A DNA stretch of 64,000 nucleotides from Owenia fusiformis (lineage: Eukaryota; Annelida; Polychaeta; Sabellida; Oweniidae), in assembly GCA_903813345.2 (NCBI GenBank), contig CAIIXF020000007.1, forward strand, positions 34,130,538 to 34,194,537. The letters run 5' to 3'. Positions 1 to 11,474 of the stretch are shown piece after piece. Every line of letters starts with the position of its first letter. Position 1 is the stretch's first letter. Position numbers and translations under genes: made by a program. The notes beneath the pieces were generated by a model. That model had not been told where the DNA came from. It saw only the letters and a list, made by a program, of their open reading frames with translations, and made no database searches.

Positions 1-400
1 ATGGAAGTCGAAGGAATAATCAATCTATGCATGAGGATTCTAAGGAATGAATAATATATGCATGGAAGTCGAAGGAATAATCAATCTATGCATGAGGATT
101 CTAAGGAATGAATAATATATGCATGGAAGTCTAAGGAATAATCAATCTATGCATGAGGATTCTAAGGAATGAATAATATATGCATGGAAGTCGAAGGAAT
201 AATCAATCTTTGCATGAGGATTCTAAGGAATGAATGATATATGCATGAACTTCTAAGGAATAATCAATCTATGCATGAGTATTCTACGGAATGACCATAC
301 TATGCATTGAGATTCCAAGGAATGAATAATCTAGTTGCATGAGGATTCTAAGGAATACTCAATCTATACATTGGGATTTTAAAGAATAATTAATCCATGC
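1..400. repeat. 61-bp tandem repeat (minisatellite)
   Basis: About six to seven head-to-tail copies of a unit of about 61 bp, each made of two diverged half-units of about 30 bp that share AAGGAAT and TATGCATG. Copies start near 1, 62, 123 and 184, then become less regular towards 400-470. The array is cut by the window edge, so its full length is unknown. It lies 3' of the last visible GALNT exon, probably in an intron. Confidence 0.9.
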
Positions 401-1072
401 ATGGTGATTCTGAAGACCAATCTGTGTATGGGGATTTTAAGAAATGGCCAATATATGCATAATAAAATTGCTGAATCTGCTATTACCTGGTTTGCAGATG
501 CCTATGGACAGTACATACACAAGTCACATTTAATAACACATGTCAAAACATTGGAACAAAGCTCTATGATATCAGGAGAATCAGTTCAAGTTATGGAAAA
601 GTAGAGTGTACTTAACAGTTACATTACAATGAGTTATTATCATTTTGTAAAACAGACACGAGATGAAGTTGCCGAAGAAAATGTTAATTCTTGGCCATTT
701 TCTAGAAATGGCTGAGTTTTCAAATGAAATCCATAGAGAAAATCAAGAGTCATGTTTGAATCTATTATATTAGAAGTATGACAACAAATAGCATATTAAC
801 TAAGTTACCGATATGTATCTTTAAAACATCAATGTATTTCCCTATAAAGGGGAGGAGGGTCTGGTGAGTAATGAAGTTTCTTAAACCCCTGGTTTGTAAA
901 TAAGAGGCGAATTATATGTTTGAATATAGTTTATCTCTTATTTCCTATGACGTGAGGTATTAAACCCTAAATTCAAGTTCCCCTCACTTAAATGATTATC
1001 TACTATGTAATATTCCTCATTTCCTATTGGCCTATGAATTTGAAATTCTAGTATCTTATGATCAACACTCAC
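401..1072. other. Non-coding, probably GALNT intron
   Basis: The region begins with a decaying edge of the tandem repeat and then shows nothing I recognise. The remaining lectin-domain codons that should follow the exon at 1073 are not present here on the minus strand, so they should lie beyond position 1. Confidence 0.6.
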
Positions 1073-1171
1073 CTGGTTACCACCCATATTATGACATGGC
1101 ACCATGCCTACTTTCTCCCCACTCTTTCGTCCCATACTGTCAAGGCACATGTTGGTCTCCTTATTACGTAC
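1073..1171 (-). CDS. GALNT1/13-like exon 12 (start of lectin domain)
   Basis: A 99-nt exon, phase 0 at both ends, with acceptor TTTTAAG and donor GTGAGT. It encodes the alpha repeat of the C-terminal ricin-type lectin domain, including the CLD motif ([14 protein letters not shown]) and the GGNQ end of the first repeat. In this family the lectin domain binds GalNAc on partly glycosylated peptides and directs long-range site choice. The remaining lectin repeats and the stop codon are outside the window, so the gene is cut at its 3' end. Confidence 0.9.
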
Positions 1172-2043
1172 CTTAAAAGATACAAAATGGTTGAACACAT
1201 TTTAGAATTATTTTAGGATTTAAGCCCTGGACTCAGTGCATTGTGGACTGACTATCATTTATCCAAGGTATTGTTTCAATCTTTGCACAAGATTCGCAGA
1301 ATCAAGTGTTAAGTTCTGGAAACAAAGCCTGAATGGAATGAATCAGCCACAATACATTGAGAAATGCTAAAAGAGCATCTTTTCAATGAAAATTTTTCCG
1401 AGGGTCAAGTTGGCAAAGTATCATCAAAGTATTGCAATCTGTATTCTGTAGAGTCAAGTTGTCACCTTGAAAACCATTCAACAATGACCTTGGGTGGATT
1501 GTTGGTTCTATAATGCAATGCAGTTATATGAAATAGCGTGTTCGCATTGGTTGGAATCAGACACGTCTTGCCAAGCTGTGTGAAATTATGTTTAATATAG
1601 GGCTGGCACGGAACAGAATCAGAATGGATTTCTAAATTTGCTTTCAGAATTCTGAACTTGAATTTGTCACCTTTCAATTGGTAGCTTTGAAAGGTTTATC
1701 AATTATGAATCATTTATTCAGATTACTTATAACATATAATAAATCAATAATATCATTTTAAATAGTGATATTTACTGTATATATTTATTTATTTATTTTG
1801 TTTATTCCAGTTTGCTAAATATGAGTTGTGGCAAGTGTTCTTTAAAAAAACAAAATGAAAATACCCCATTTCTTAAATTGTGATGTTTCTTGGAAATGTT
1901 ATGAAAAATAGCTTTATCCCTTTATGTTTGACAAATCTTCACATACAACATCATGCATGGGGATGAACTCTTGCTAATCTCCCTATTCCATTGTAGCCCT
2001 ACCCCTTCAAACAGAATAAAAAACTAAATATCTATGCACTTAC
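1172..2043. other. GALNT intron, nothing recognised
   Basis: AT-rich intron between the lectin exon and the linker exon. I see no conserved exon, RNA gene or clear repeat in it. Confidence 0.6.
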
Positions 2044-2183
2044 CTCACCCAATGAGTAGTAATCTAAAGGCATCTGTGATTCTGGATAAATATTTTCTAA
2101 ATACCAACGGAAACTTTTACATTCTAATTTTTTTCTCAAATCTAGCCTTTGAGTTAGATCTCCTACTTCAGTTTGTTTAACAC
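2044..2183 (-). CDS. GALNT1/13-like exon 11 (end of catalytic domain and linker)
   Basis: A 140-nt exon entered in phase 1 and left in phase 0, with acceptor TTCCTAG and donor GTAAGT. It encodes the end of the catalytic region and the linker to the lectin domain. The segment [14 protein letters not shown] is characteristic of the family, and the following SLGE is the usual entry to the lectin fold. Its incoming phase fits both alternative versions of the upstream exon. Confidence 0.93.
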
Positions 2184-2335
2184 CTAGGAAGGAGAGAAAA
2201 AATTCAAAAATTACCAAAATGAGCTGAATAAAAAAGACATGCGCATACTTTTTCGAGAAAATAATAAAAGGCATGTGAATTTGGACTTCAAAGAGATTTA
2301 AAATAATTCATTAAATAATTGGTCTTATCAATATC

Positions 2336-3703
2336 TAACCAGAACAACGGCAACGCCAAAGCGTAGCGAATCCCATTGCACAACCATGGATGGCATTTTT
2401 ACAAACAAAGTATATAGCAAAAATGGCAGCCATTTTTCAAAGTGGCCGCCTTCTACCAAAAGTGTCATTAGACCATGTGCCATGCTTATAGTATTCACAT
2501 ACCAAATATGAACAAAATCGCTCCACTTCTTTTCAAGTTATAGTCAAATATGTTAAAATGGCGGCCATTTTTCAAAATGGCTACCTTCTACCAAAAGTGC
2601 CATTAGACAGAGTGCCGTGCTTATGGTATTACATACCAAATATAAACAAAATCGCTCCACTACTTTTCGAGTTATAGTAAAATACGTTAAAATGGCGGCC
2701 ATTTTGAAAAATGTCCGCCTTCTACCAAAAGTGTCATTAGACAGTGTGCCATGCTTACAGTATTCACATACCAAATATGAACAAAATCGCTTTACTACTT
2801 TTCGAGTTATAGTAAAATACGTTAAAATGGCGGCCATTTTTCAAAGTTTTTTTCAAAATAACCTTCTACCAAAAGTGTCATAGAACAGTGTGTCATGCTT
2901 ATAGTATTCACATACCAAATATGAACAAAAACCAAAAGTGTCATTAGACAGTGAGTCATGCTTATAGTATTCACATACCAAATATGAACAAAATCGCTTC
3001 ACTACTTTTCGAGTTATAGTAAAATACGTTAAAATGGCGGCCATTACTAAAAAAAAATTTCAAAATGGCCGCCTTCTACCAAATGTGTCATTGGACAGTG
3101 TGTCATGCTTATAGTATTCACATACCAAATATGAACAAAATCGCTCCACTACTTTTCGAGTTACAGCAAAAATCGTAAAATAACGAGTAAAGGCCGCCAT
3201 TTCGAGCAGAACTTCTACCCCCATAGGGTTTATGTGTACAAAATGGCGGCCATTTTTCAAAATGGCCACCTTCTACCAAAAGTGTCTTTAGACAGTGTGC
3301 AATGTTTATAGTATTCACATACCAAATATGAACAGCTTTATTAATGTCCTATATAATTTTTTTTAAATCTAAAACATACTGCTATTACAGTTTTACATAT
3401 TGCACCTAAATAACTGTAAATTCGGCACTAAAATTGCCGCCATTTTGAAATGAGCGGCCATTTTGAAAATCCGCTTTCGAGCAGAACTTCTACCCCCATA
3501 GGGTATATGTGTACAAAATATGAACAAAATCGGGCCAACGGTATTTGAGTTATTGCCCGGACGGACGGATGGACGTACGTACGTACGGACGGACGGATGT
3601 ATGTCCGGACAGACGGACGTACGGACGGACGGACGGACGGACGTATGTACGGACGGACGGAGGCGTTCCCTATATCCCTCCGAACTTCGTTCGATGGGAT
3701 AAC
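2336..3703. repeat. Interspersed host repeat with YY1-like palindromes, copy 1
   Basis: This copy begins with CAACGCCAAAGCGTAGCGAA and ends with GAACTTCGTTCGATGGGATA after a GGAC/GGACGT microsatellite. Inside are several diverged modules of about 138 bp, each with a form of the palindrome AAAATGGCGGCCATTTT. Two other copies occur at 46587-47824 (inside the Polinton) and 61533-61998. The first 40 and last 40 bases share a short inverted ATCCCATCGAAC/GTTCGATGGGAT. No coding capacity is credible; the open frames here arise from the modules. Confidence 0.85.
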
Positions 3704-4482
3704 TAATATTCCAAGTTGCCACTATTTTACTGACTGACAATTCAACTCAGAAATGAGCAGTTAACTTAATCCATACAACTCCCATATCAACCAATCACCA
3801 TTAAATACAAATCAGCATGTAGTGTGTATTCAATTCATGTTATTAAAGATGCAGGCCCACTGATTTTCATGTGTTAAGACACAAAATAAAAAATAACAGT
3901 TGTGGAGCAAAACACAAAGTAGATTTAGATATCAAGTTGTACCTGAGAGAGAGTTCACAAAGCTCTAGATTTGCGAACCAACCTGTTCAAACTTTCAAAA
4001 TTGAATCTGATGAGTGACACATTTTAGAGTGGGACTGCATCTTTAGTGTAAATGTTTTAGCAATGTTTGTTAACTTAAAACCTTTATAGCAATGGAGAAT
4101 GAGTTGTTATTGTAATATTATGTTATTATAAGATCTGAAATGTTAGATTGAAGATTTCAAGGACTTAAAAGGCTGCAAAGGGTTAAAAAGTTAGTGGTGT
4201 TGAGAATGGTAAATCTACAAAAGATGTGATACATCGTTATTAATGTTATACAGATGGTGAAGATATGATCTATGCAGACCAAAATGAATGTTTATGGATG
4301 GGCAAGAGTTAGATATATCCCAAAATATTGTGTTTCTGGTAAAAATATAATGTTATCATTCAAATAGTAGGACAGAACACACAAAATCAGAACCCATTTT
4401 TCTTAACTAACATAACACAACACAAACAAAACAACACAATGCTACACTACGCTATGACAACATGAACAAACATCATACATTA

Positions 4483-5120
4483 CAGTAAAACCTGGTTTAA
4501 AGTAACTGGGACTTACTAAAAATGTTCACGTATTTAGCAGTTATAATAGCACTGAACTTAATGAGGCAGCAAATTGGAATTGAAAGTTCAAAAGTGTTTG
4601 TCTGAGAGAAGCATTCACTTACACAGAGGTTTTACTTATAAGGATAACAATTTCTGGAATTTCGTAAATAGGGGTTATGCACTGGGAAGTTTTGGATACA
4701 GGGATATTCCATGTATCCAAACTGACTGTGCATAACTGTTGTATTCCAAACCTGATGAGGTTTGAAATAATAAGCATGTATCCCATATGCTCTGCTGTAT
4801 TAACTTGCAAAATATGTAATCATTTTTAAATATTTGACGCGTAAATCTCACATAAAGGTATAAATACAAATGAAATGTTAAACATTTTTGTCTTTTGTTT
4901 AGTTCAGTGCGATAATAGTTATGATGTGAATTCCCGGGGAGGGACATATAGCCATCGTATGTCCCGGAGAATGGCTTATGCGGGACATATGATGTCCCAG
5001 TTCCTCATTAGAGCGGGACATACAAAAAATATTTGTCCGGATATGGAATATATTCCCGGTTGATATGTCCCTTAAACCTCCTGAACAGACTTGAAGTGTT
5101 TATATTGACAGGTTTTACTG
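4483..5120. mobile_element. MITE-like element with CAGTAAAACCTG termini
   Basis: The left end CAGTAAAACCTG and the right end CAGGTTTTACTG form a perfect 12-bp inverted repeat about 640 bp apart. This resembles termini of pogo/mariner-type non-autonomous elements. TA precedes the left end, but CA follows the right, so the target duplication is imperfect. Inside, 4937-5075 carries four or more GGGACATA motifs in both orientations, possibly a second small insertion. Confidence 0.45.
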
Positions 5121-6232
5121 CAAACACAGATTAGAAGTTATTAGATATTACAAAGATGGGGATCAACTTAAATGTTGGGATGTATTCAGATATTAATACA
5201 GACATGTCTTCATTGATTTCTGAATGGACACATTAAATGCACCCATCTGCCACAAACATGTCTGCTATTAACATTTGAACAAACCAAATGTGTTATTTCT
5301 GTTATTACATGCACGCTGCACCTAGAAGTTAAAGCAAGGTACATGTATATTAGCCATCACCATATATACCAATCCATTCTTTATGTATAGCACTGTGTAA
5401 GTGAACTGTCTACATAGCCACATATTTACAGTTAAACCTATGAAGGCGAACAGATCTCATCTTGAAATGAGCATTAATCTGCTTAAGCAGTATTCACTGA
5501 GACAGATCTCTAATGTTTAGTGTTTTTTACATTTTCATAAACAAATCACGTCCCTTTTGTATTGTATTTGTAGCTGTAATTCCCACACTCAATAACCTTA
5601 AAATATTTTTAATGACATATTGTCTTACACTATCAATAGATTTCAAAATAAACCTTATTTTCTAAAAAATTGCACAACTTAGAAAAATCCTTTCCTCGTA
5701 ATCACTACAATACTAATTGCAACTTGAATTTTAAAAGCAATTATTCAATGAATATAATTTTACATGAACATATTCCTTTAAGCATCAACTATTAGAGAAA
5801 AGAAGTTTTAAACCCAAGTCTATTGATAGTGTGTGTTATACATCATGATGAATTTAAACAGTTAAGGGGTTAATTGGGTTGATGATTACAGCTATCAGTC
5901 CTTTAAGGGTTAATACTTGGTTCTTAGTATGTGCGATGAAAGCTAAGCACATTTTCAAGATTACTTTCTTTTATTCAGAGATAATGCAAATTGCAACTTT
6001 CCTTCACACAGTGCTACACATATAAGAATCAAATGTTATTAAACTGTAAAGTAGAATGCCACCGTATCAAACATGAATGACTAAGATTCAGTTTGCATTT
6101 GATAAGGAGACATAAAAGAAATATTATAAATTATGTGCCCCATGCTACAGACTGCCCACTACCATCCTGTCATGCCCTCTTCCCTCCAACCATCATGCCC
6201 TCTGCCCTCCAACCATCATGCCCTCTGCTAAC

Positions 6233-6413
6233 CTGGGTTAATCTTATAATAGAAATCTTTATAGTTATCCATCCAGACTTCTACTGTACGCATGGTATTA
6301 TGATTGAGGATGTTGACAACGCCCCCTGGCCAACTGTATGGGGACACCTTGCGGAAGACATGCCCTACACGAGAGCATGTCGCGATCAACACCTGACCTC
6401 CACACATCCAAAC
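6233..6413 (-). CDS. GALNT1/13-like alternative exon 10B
   Basis: An unmistakable second version of the neighbouring exon 10A: the same 181-nt length, entered in phase 0 and left in phase 1, with intact acceptor (CTTTCAG) and donor (GTTAGC). It reads through without a stop and keeps the active-site segment CSRVGHVFRKVSPYSWPGG, with the conserved metal-binding His of GHVFRK. It differs from 10A mainly in and after the flexible catalytic loop. Because 181 is not a multiple of three, including both exons would break the frame, which suggests mutually exclusive splicing. The donor GTTAGC is weaker than typical. I infer that it is functional rather than a relic. Confidence 0.85.
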
Positions 6414-6622
6414 CTGAAAGTCCCAGATTGATCTAATATTAATAAATATACAAATACAATCCTTTTCTACACTTGTGAAAACAATATGTATATCTCCAAG
6501 ACACTCCAGGTGTTTATGCTGATCTCTTTAGGGCCTACAAGAAAATGTTTACAGGGAAAACAAGTGAGACAAACAAGCAGTTGACAACAATACATTTAAA
6601 CATCCATCCATAGTAGTCCCAC

Positions 6623-6803
6623 CTGGATTGATTTTGTAATAGAAGTTTTTCCAATCATCCATCCAAACTTCTGATAATCTTGCATTATTGTGGTTGATGA
6701 TTTTTCCCGTTCCTCCAGGAAATGTATATGGGGTGGCCTTGCGGAAAACATGGCCGACATGGGAGCAGGTTACGATCAGTAAAGTCCCACCACACATCCA
6801 AAT
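6623..6803 (-). CDS. GALNT1/13-like exon 10A
   Basis: A 181-nt exon (phase 0 to phase 1) with acceptor CTATAG and donor GTGGGA. It encodes the catalytic-domain segment with [19 protein letters not shown], close to vertebrate GALNT1. The His in GHVFRK is the third metal ligand in this family, and the residues after it form the mobile loop closing over UDP-GalNAc and peptide. It ends in KINPG, which continues into exon 11. Only 209 bp separate it from the alternative exon 10B. Confidence 0.95.
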
Positions 6804-7284
6804 CTATAGTTTAAGTAAAACATACCAACATACATTCAAGATTAGTATTTCATACTATTGAAGGTTGAATTTTGAATTGCTTATTCTTTGAAATTCACAT
6901 TATGAATCTGTTTTTGTTAACTGAATAACCGAATTTTGTGAAATGCATTCTTATAAGTATTATTAAAACATTTCATATTTCTATGTTAAGGCTTATCATT
7001 AAAAATCTCAATAACATAAATAAAATATTGCAAAAGTCTAATTCATTGCAGCAATGGAGAAAAGTTTCTTATGCAATCGTGCAATCCAATACTCATGATT
7101 ACAATATTCTTAGATACATGTTTTCAACATTGTGCACTGTCAACATCCCCATTGATTGATCATGATTACTCAAAATTTTGAAATTGAAACAAGCCTAAAA
7201 TTACCCTGACTGGCACTCAACACACTTTCATTACTTTTGATGAAAAACATTGTTTCTATTGGAAACAAATTCTGTTCAACTTAC

Positions 7285-7402
7285 CCTGAAAGACATTTCT
7301 AAATTTTCTCCACCCCATATATCCATTCCTCTATCGTAGGAGCCAATTTCATAAAAATAATTTCTTTCTATAGATAACAATCCACCCGCCATTGTTGGAG
7401 AC
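7285..7402 (-). CDS. GALNT1/13-like exon 9 (Gal/GalNAc-T motif)
   Basis: A 118-nt exon entered in phase 2 and left in phase 0 at GTAAGT. It encodes [10 protein letters not shown] and the Gal/GalNAc-transferase motif [13 protein letters not shown], the acceptor-side signature of the family. The following phase-0 junction joins equally well to either exon 10A (ATT TGG) or 10B (GTT TGG). Confidence 0.95.
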
Positions 7403-7646
7403 CTGGTATATAGAAATAAAACTTATTTTCAACATGTTTCAAAGAATCATTCAACACTTACTGGCTATACTTATATATTCCATACCATCTCTCTAAAAAT
7501 TGAATTTATATTTAATCAATACTATCTTGGTTTTCTAATATTCTTTACATTTTAAGAGTGTGTACTTGTATTTTTTACAATCCACATTTTTCCTCCACAA
7601 TTTCAATTATTGTAACAGCAAACAATATGAAGTTACTGTGACACAC

Positions 7647-7817
7647 CTCAGTGGGAGACTCCTATCTCCTCCCCTCCTCTCCATCTCTCTCTGGGGCACA
7701 GGGTACCAGCGGAAATTCAACTTCCAGTTAAATCCACCCCAGGTCATGTCAGAGCCTGTGATGTACTCAAATGTCTCATCACTAATGACATCTATTATTG
7801 GACACACAACACTTGTT
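7647..7817 (-). CDS. GALNT1/13-like exon 8
   Basis: A 171-nt exon, phase 2 at both ends, with acceptor TTTTTCAG and donor GTGTGT. It encodes [15 protein letters not shown] and [15 protein letters not shown], the substrate-groove core between the DxH and WGGEN motifs. The conserved Trp-rich segment matches GALNT1/13 closely. Confidence 0.95.
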
Positions 7818-8047
7818 CTGAAAAACAGCATTTCATATAACTTGATGTAGGTTTGCTTTTAAGTTAACAATTTCATAATATTTTGCTAAAAGTTTAGTTT
7901 TACTAAAAATTTGATTTTACTTTACTTATTTTTATGTTTTTTTGTGTAGTTGCTGCTATGTACACTTTAGTATATAAACTGACTTGATTAAACAAGACAT
8001 ACAGTCATGTAATCATGGACTAAATGACTATGAGTTTCATTGCTCAC

Positions 8048-8150
8048 CTATCTTTATAGATTTCATATAGCAAGGGCTCCAACCAGCCTTCTGTGCATTC
8101 ACAATGAGCATCTAGGAATGTTATAACTTGCCCCTTAGCAACACTGGCTC
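8048..8150 (-). CDS. GALNT1/13-like exon 7 (DxH motif)
   Basis: A 103-nt exon, phase 1 to phase 2, with acceptor TTTTTCAG and donor GTGAGC. It carries [12 protein letters not shown], whose Asp-Ala-His is the DxH motif that coordinates Mn2+ and UDP-GalNAc. This is the strongest single evidence that the enzyme is catalytically competent. Confidence 0.95.
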
Positions 8151-8863
8151 CTGAAAAATAAACAAATGAACTTAAGTTGCCATTAATTTAGTCTGACTTA
8201 CACCCAAAGCTGTACAGGCAAAATACCTGTACGCATACAAAATGCAGGTACCTATGCAATCTAAAAGAAATTGATGGAATATTTGTGGCAATAAAGATGG
8301 CCACAATTTTGAAGAGGCTGAGCTTTTGAGACGCCACTTTTGAAACAATTGGAGATTTTATATAGACACATTTTAAAAGTGAAATCATTTGAGTTGTGGA
8401 GGATTACAAATGAGCCACCAATGTGTTCACAAAAGACTGATGGACAGACAGACAGATAGACAGACAAATGGGTGATTACAATAGCCCACACCATGTTGGC
8501 TTAAAAGGGTGAATGACAGTTCCACCTGCAATGGTTATAACCCATTACTATAACCCCTTTTAGTTAATAGTCTATTTCAATGCTAATAGACGTTATAAAT
8601 AAAACTTGATGTGAACATGACATCAAGATGACAATGGAGTATCAGATTCCATTCATTTAAATGATAAACTAAGCTCTTTATTGATCCCATCAGGATGATT
8701 ATTGATCAAATATAAAACATAACTATTGTGATTTGGATTTGTGGAATTAAACGTACTTTTACAATACAAATGATGATGACTTGATTACATGGAAGCATGG
8801 TATAACTGAGATTTATTTTCTCTATATGTGATATCATATGTGATTTCATATGTGATATCATAC
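8151..8863. other. GALNT intron with degenerate repeat
   Basis: Holds a decayed relative of the host repeat around 8280-8510: an AAAGATGGCCACAATTTTG-like module followed by a GACAGACA tract and a TTGGCTTAAAAGGG end. Immediately after the exon 6 donor there is a palindromic run of CATATGTGATATCATATG-like sequence (about 8825-8862). Confidence 0.5.
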
Positions 8864-8968
8864 CTCTTAATCGTGCTCTTATTAAGCCCTTCCTCTCCCC
8901 CATTCGCTCGATGACCACAGGAACAGGAAGCTCTTTGACATACATTTCTAACTTCCGTCCAAGGAAAT
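8864..8968 (-). CDS. GALNT1/13-like exon 6
   Basis: A 105-nt exon, phase 1 at both ends, with acceptor GCTTTTAG and donor GTATGA. It encodes the UDP-binding half of the GT-A fold, with [16 protein letters not shown], the nucleotide-sugar binding strand and helix of GT27 enzymes. Confidence 0.94.
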
Positions 8969-9753
8969 CTAAAAGCAGAAATGAAAAAATTGAATTGAAA
9001 TATTAAAAATCCAGAGGTGTTACTATAGTATGTTAAAATATAATATTTGTACATTGATAATATTTGTATATTGTAAAGCAAGAAAAAACATCTGAACAAT
9101 ATTCTGTGATCCTTTGTAGAAGACCAAATATGATATAATAGGCTAGTCTTTAGATGTGGATTGATACTTCCTTAGAACATTGTATTTCTATATTTGCCAA
9201 AATTCACAGATAACAACTTAGCTACAATAACAACGAACCATGCAATGCACTGTAATAGACTTTCTTTAGGAGGAAAGCCTATTAACAGCAAAAACACATT
9301 GACTCGTAAGAGCAGATTCTTGTTCTGGTTAACATGCTGTCAGAATTCAAATCTCTAGCTAATCTCTCTCATGAGAATTTTGACATATATTTGTATATAG
9401 GATATCCAATGAGACAGTACAGTTGCACCTGTATATTTTGAACAACTTCATATTGTCCAAAATTGCTCCTTACAGACAAGTGGTCATTACAGAGGGGGAC
9501 TGAATTCTTTTCAAAAATGGTCTTTGTATTGATAGGTGTTCCTTACAGAGAGGTGTCGCATCTGACAGGTTTTACTGTTATGTATTAATATCAGTTTCTG
9601 CAATAGATACTCATTTATATTGAATAAAATCATGAGATACCCTATTCATTCCACTCAAAATCAATAGATCCTCTACCTTATAGCTTCCTTAATGGACAAA
9701 CACATCAAATTGATTGATATAAACCATTGTACTTAAATCCTTAAGTCACTGAC
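8969..9753. other. GALNT intron with small MITE
   Basis: Contains 9420-9577, with ends CAGTTGCACCTG and CAGGTTTTACTG, a short element related in its right end to the one at 4483-5120. The rest is AT-rich and unremarkable. Confidence 0.4.
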
Positions 9754-9926
9754 CTCTTTCTGATGCATCATCTACGAGGATAATCTCTTTGATAAGTTCA
9801 TGTGGCGACCTTTGGATGATACTCCAAACAGTACGGAGAAGAGTGGTCCAAGCCTCATTGTGGAACACGATTACAACAGACGTATCAGGAAGCAGATTAG
9901 TTGCGACATACTCTTTATGTTTACAA
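9754..9926 (-). CDS. GALNT1/13-like exon 5 (start of catalytic domain)
   Basis: A 173-nt exon, phase 2 to phase 1, with acceptor GTTTCAG and donor GTCAGT. It encodes the first strand and helix of the GT-A catalytic domain ([14 protein letters not shown], then [11 protein letters not shown]). The VDDAS segment contacts the uridine in this family. Confidence 0.95.
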
Positions 9927-11474
9927 CTGAAACAGAAAGTTTGAGGCATGTATGGTACAGTATACCTTAATAAGATATAGTATGGTATGGTATTGTATAG
10001 TATACTATAATATTGTATGATATGGCATGGCATTGTACAATGTAGTTTTCTCTACAAGATTTTTTCTGAGCTGAGAGCAAAATTTTCATTTTAGTTGAAA
10101 AATCTTGTTTTTCCAAATCTTCAACTGACTGAAAGCTGGGCTTATAAAATACTTTTCAAATTCACACTTCAGGGGTTGCTTTTAGGCTATGAAGAAGTTT
10201 TAACACATTAATGAAGCATTTTTGATTTAGAACATAAAAACAGACAAACAGAATACATACTCTAACTCTAATCCCAGACAAACTTTGCAAAAAATATTGT
10301 TTGTTTTTCTAAAATGTTTTTTCAGTGTTATCTCGCATCTCACACCATCTGTTTATCTCCATCAGATTATCAAAATCCCACCACAGCCGAAATCTCTGTT
10401 AATAATCAAGATTGATTTCTATTGAATTAGCATTTGCCTTCATTTAATTACCTTCTAAGTCTGCATGCTATCTTAACAATATCTCTAATTTTCACAATGA
10501 CTTGAAGTGGAGTGTCGTGACATGGTGTGCTTATCTCAATGATACGAAGTATTGACTTCATGCCAGCTTACTTAAATCCTCGCTGATTCCATGCTTTCTC
10601 AGTGATTTCATGAAAATGTGACTGGTAAGTGATGCACTTTTAGGAAGTGTTTATCTCTCATAAAATGGTCAAGGTGACTGGCTAGTGCTTGGAATAGAAA
10701 ATGTTATTGGAAGACATGGAGAATTAAGGATTCTTGTTGGAGCTTAATCAGCTTTTATGATGAATGGACATCACTCAGCTCAGCCTTCTGTCTATGTCTA
10801 TGGCAGATCAAATACTGCCTGATTAGGCAAATAGAATCACTCTGGCTTAAAAAGATCTAATGAAAGTGTCCTCTCACAATTACACAGTTAGCATTACTGA
10901 AACAACAAATCTTGATTCATAAAAAGAGAATCTTTTGAGTTGAATATTCCTGAATCCATTATTTCAAGTAAGAAATATGAGATTTCAGAATCTTCTCAAT
11001 GTTTTATAACAATCTAAAAAGGGAATCCTTATCTTGTTGAATGCAATTTCCTTATTCTGAAGAGGCAAAAAAGAAGCGGAATTGCAATCGTTTATATGGT
11101 AAATTGAAGAGATCTGACTTGTTTATTTTATCTATAAAACCCATCAAATCAATGAAGCTGGCTGTTATTTCACAGTAACACTGACAAAAAATGTGTATGA
11201 GATGAAAGTAAATTGGGCAAGCACCCAACTGCATTTAATAATACAGACCTGAAAATTGCAATGCATGCATGTATTTTGAAACATGCTTGAATAATTTGAA
11301 GTGAGTAAACTGAAATTAACATATGTTAGGTGTTAAATATAGAAAAGTCTGACTTAAGCTACGTTTTGGGGGAACATAATTCTGGTTATAATAATAAATA
11401 TGTTCCATGCAAGATATAATACATCATTAAATATACTAAATGCAGACAAAGTGATATCATTGCATCTAGAAATG

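Noticed and set aside
401-604. 67-codon frame at the edge of the tandem repeat
   Set aside because: Begins in degenerate repeat units and shows no homology; not the missing lectin exon, which is on the other strand.
3393-3740. Open frames with Thr-Asp-Gly-Arg or Ser-Val-Arg-Pro repeats (also at 47430-47864)
   Set aside because: They translate the GGACGGAC microsatellite of the host repeat on either strand.
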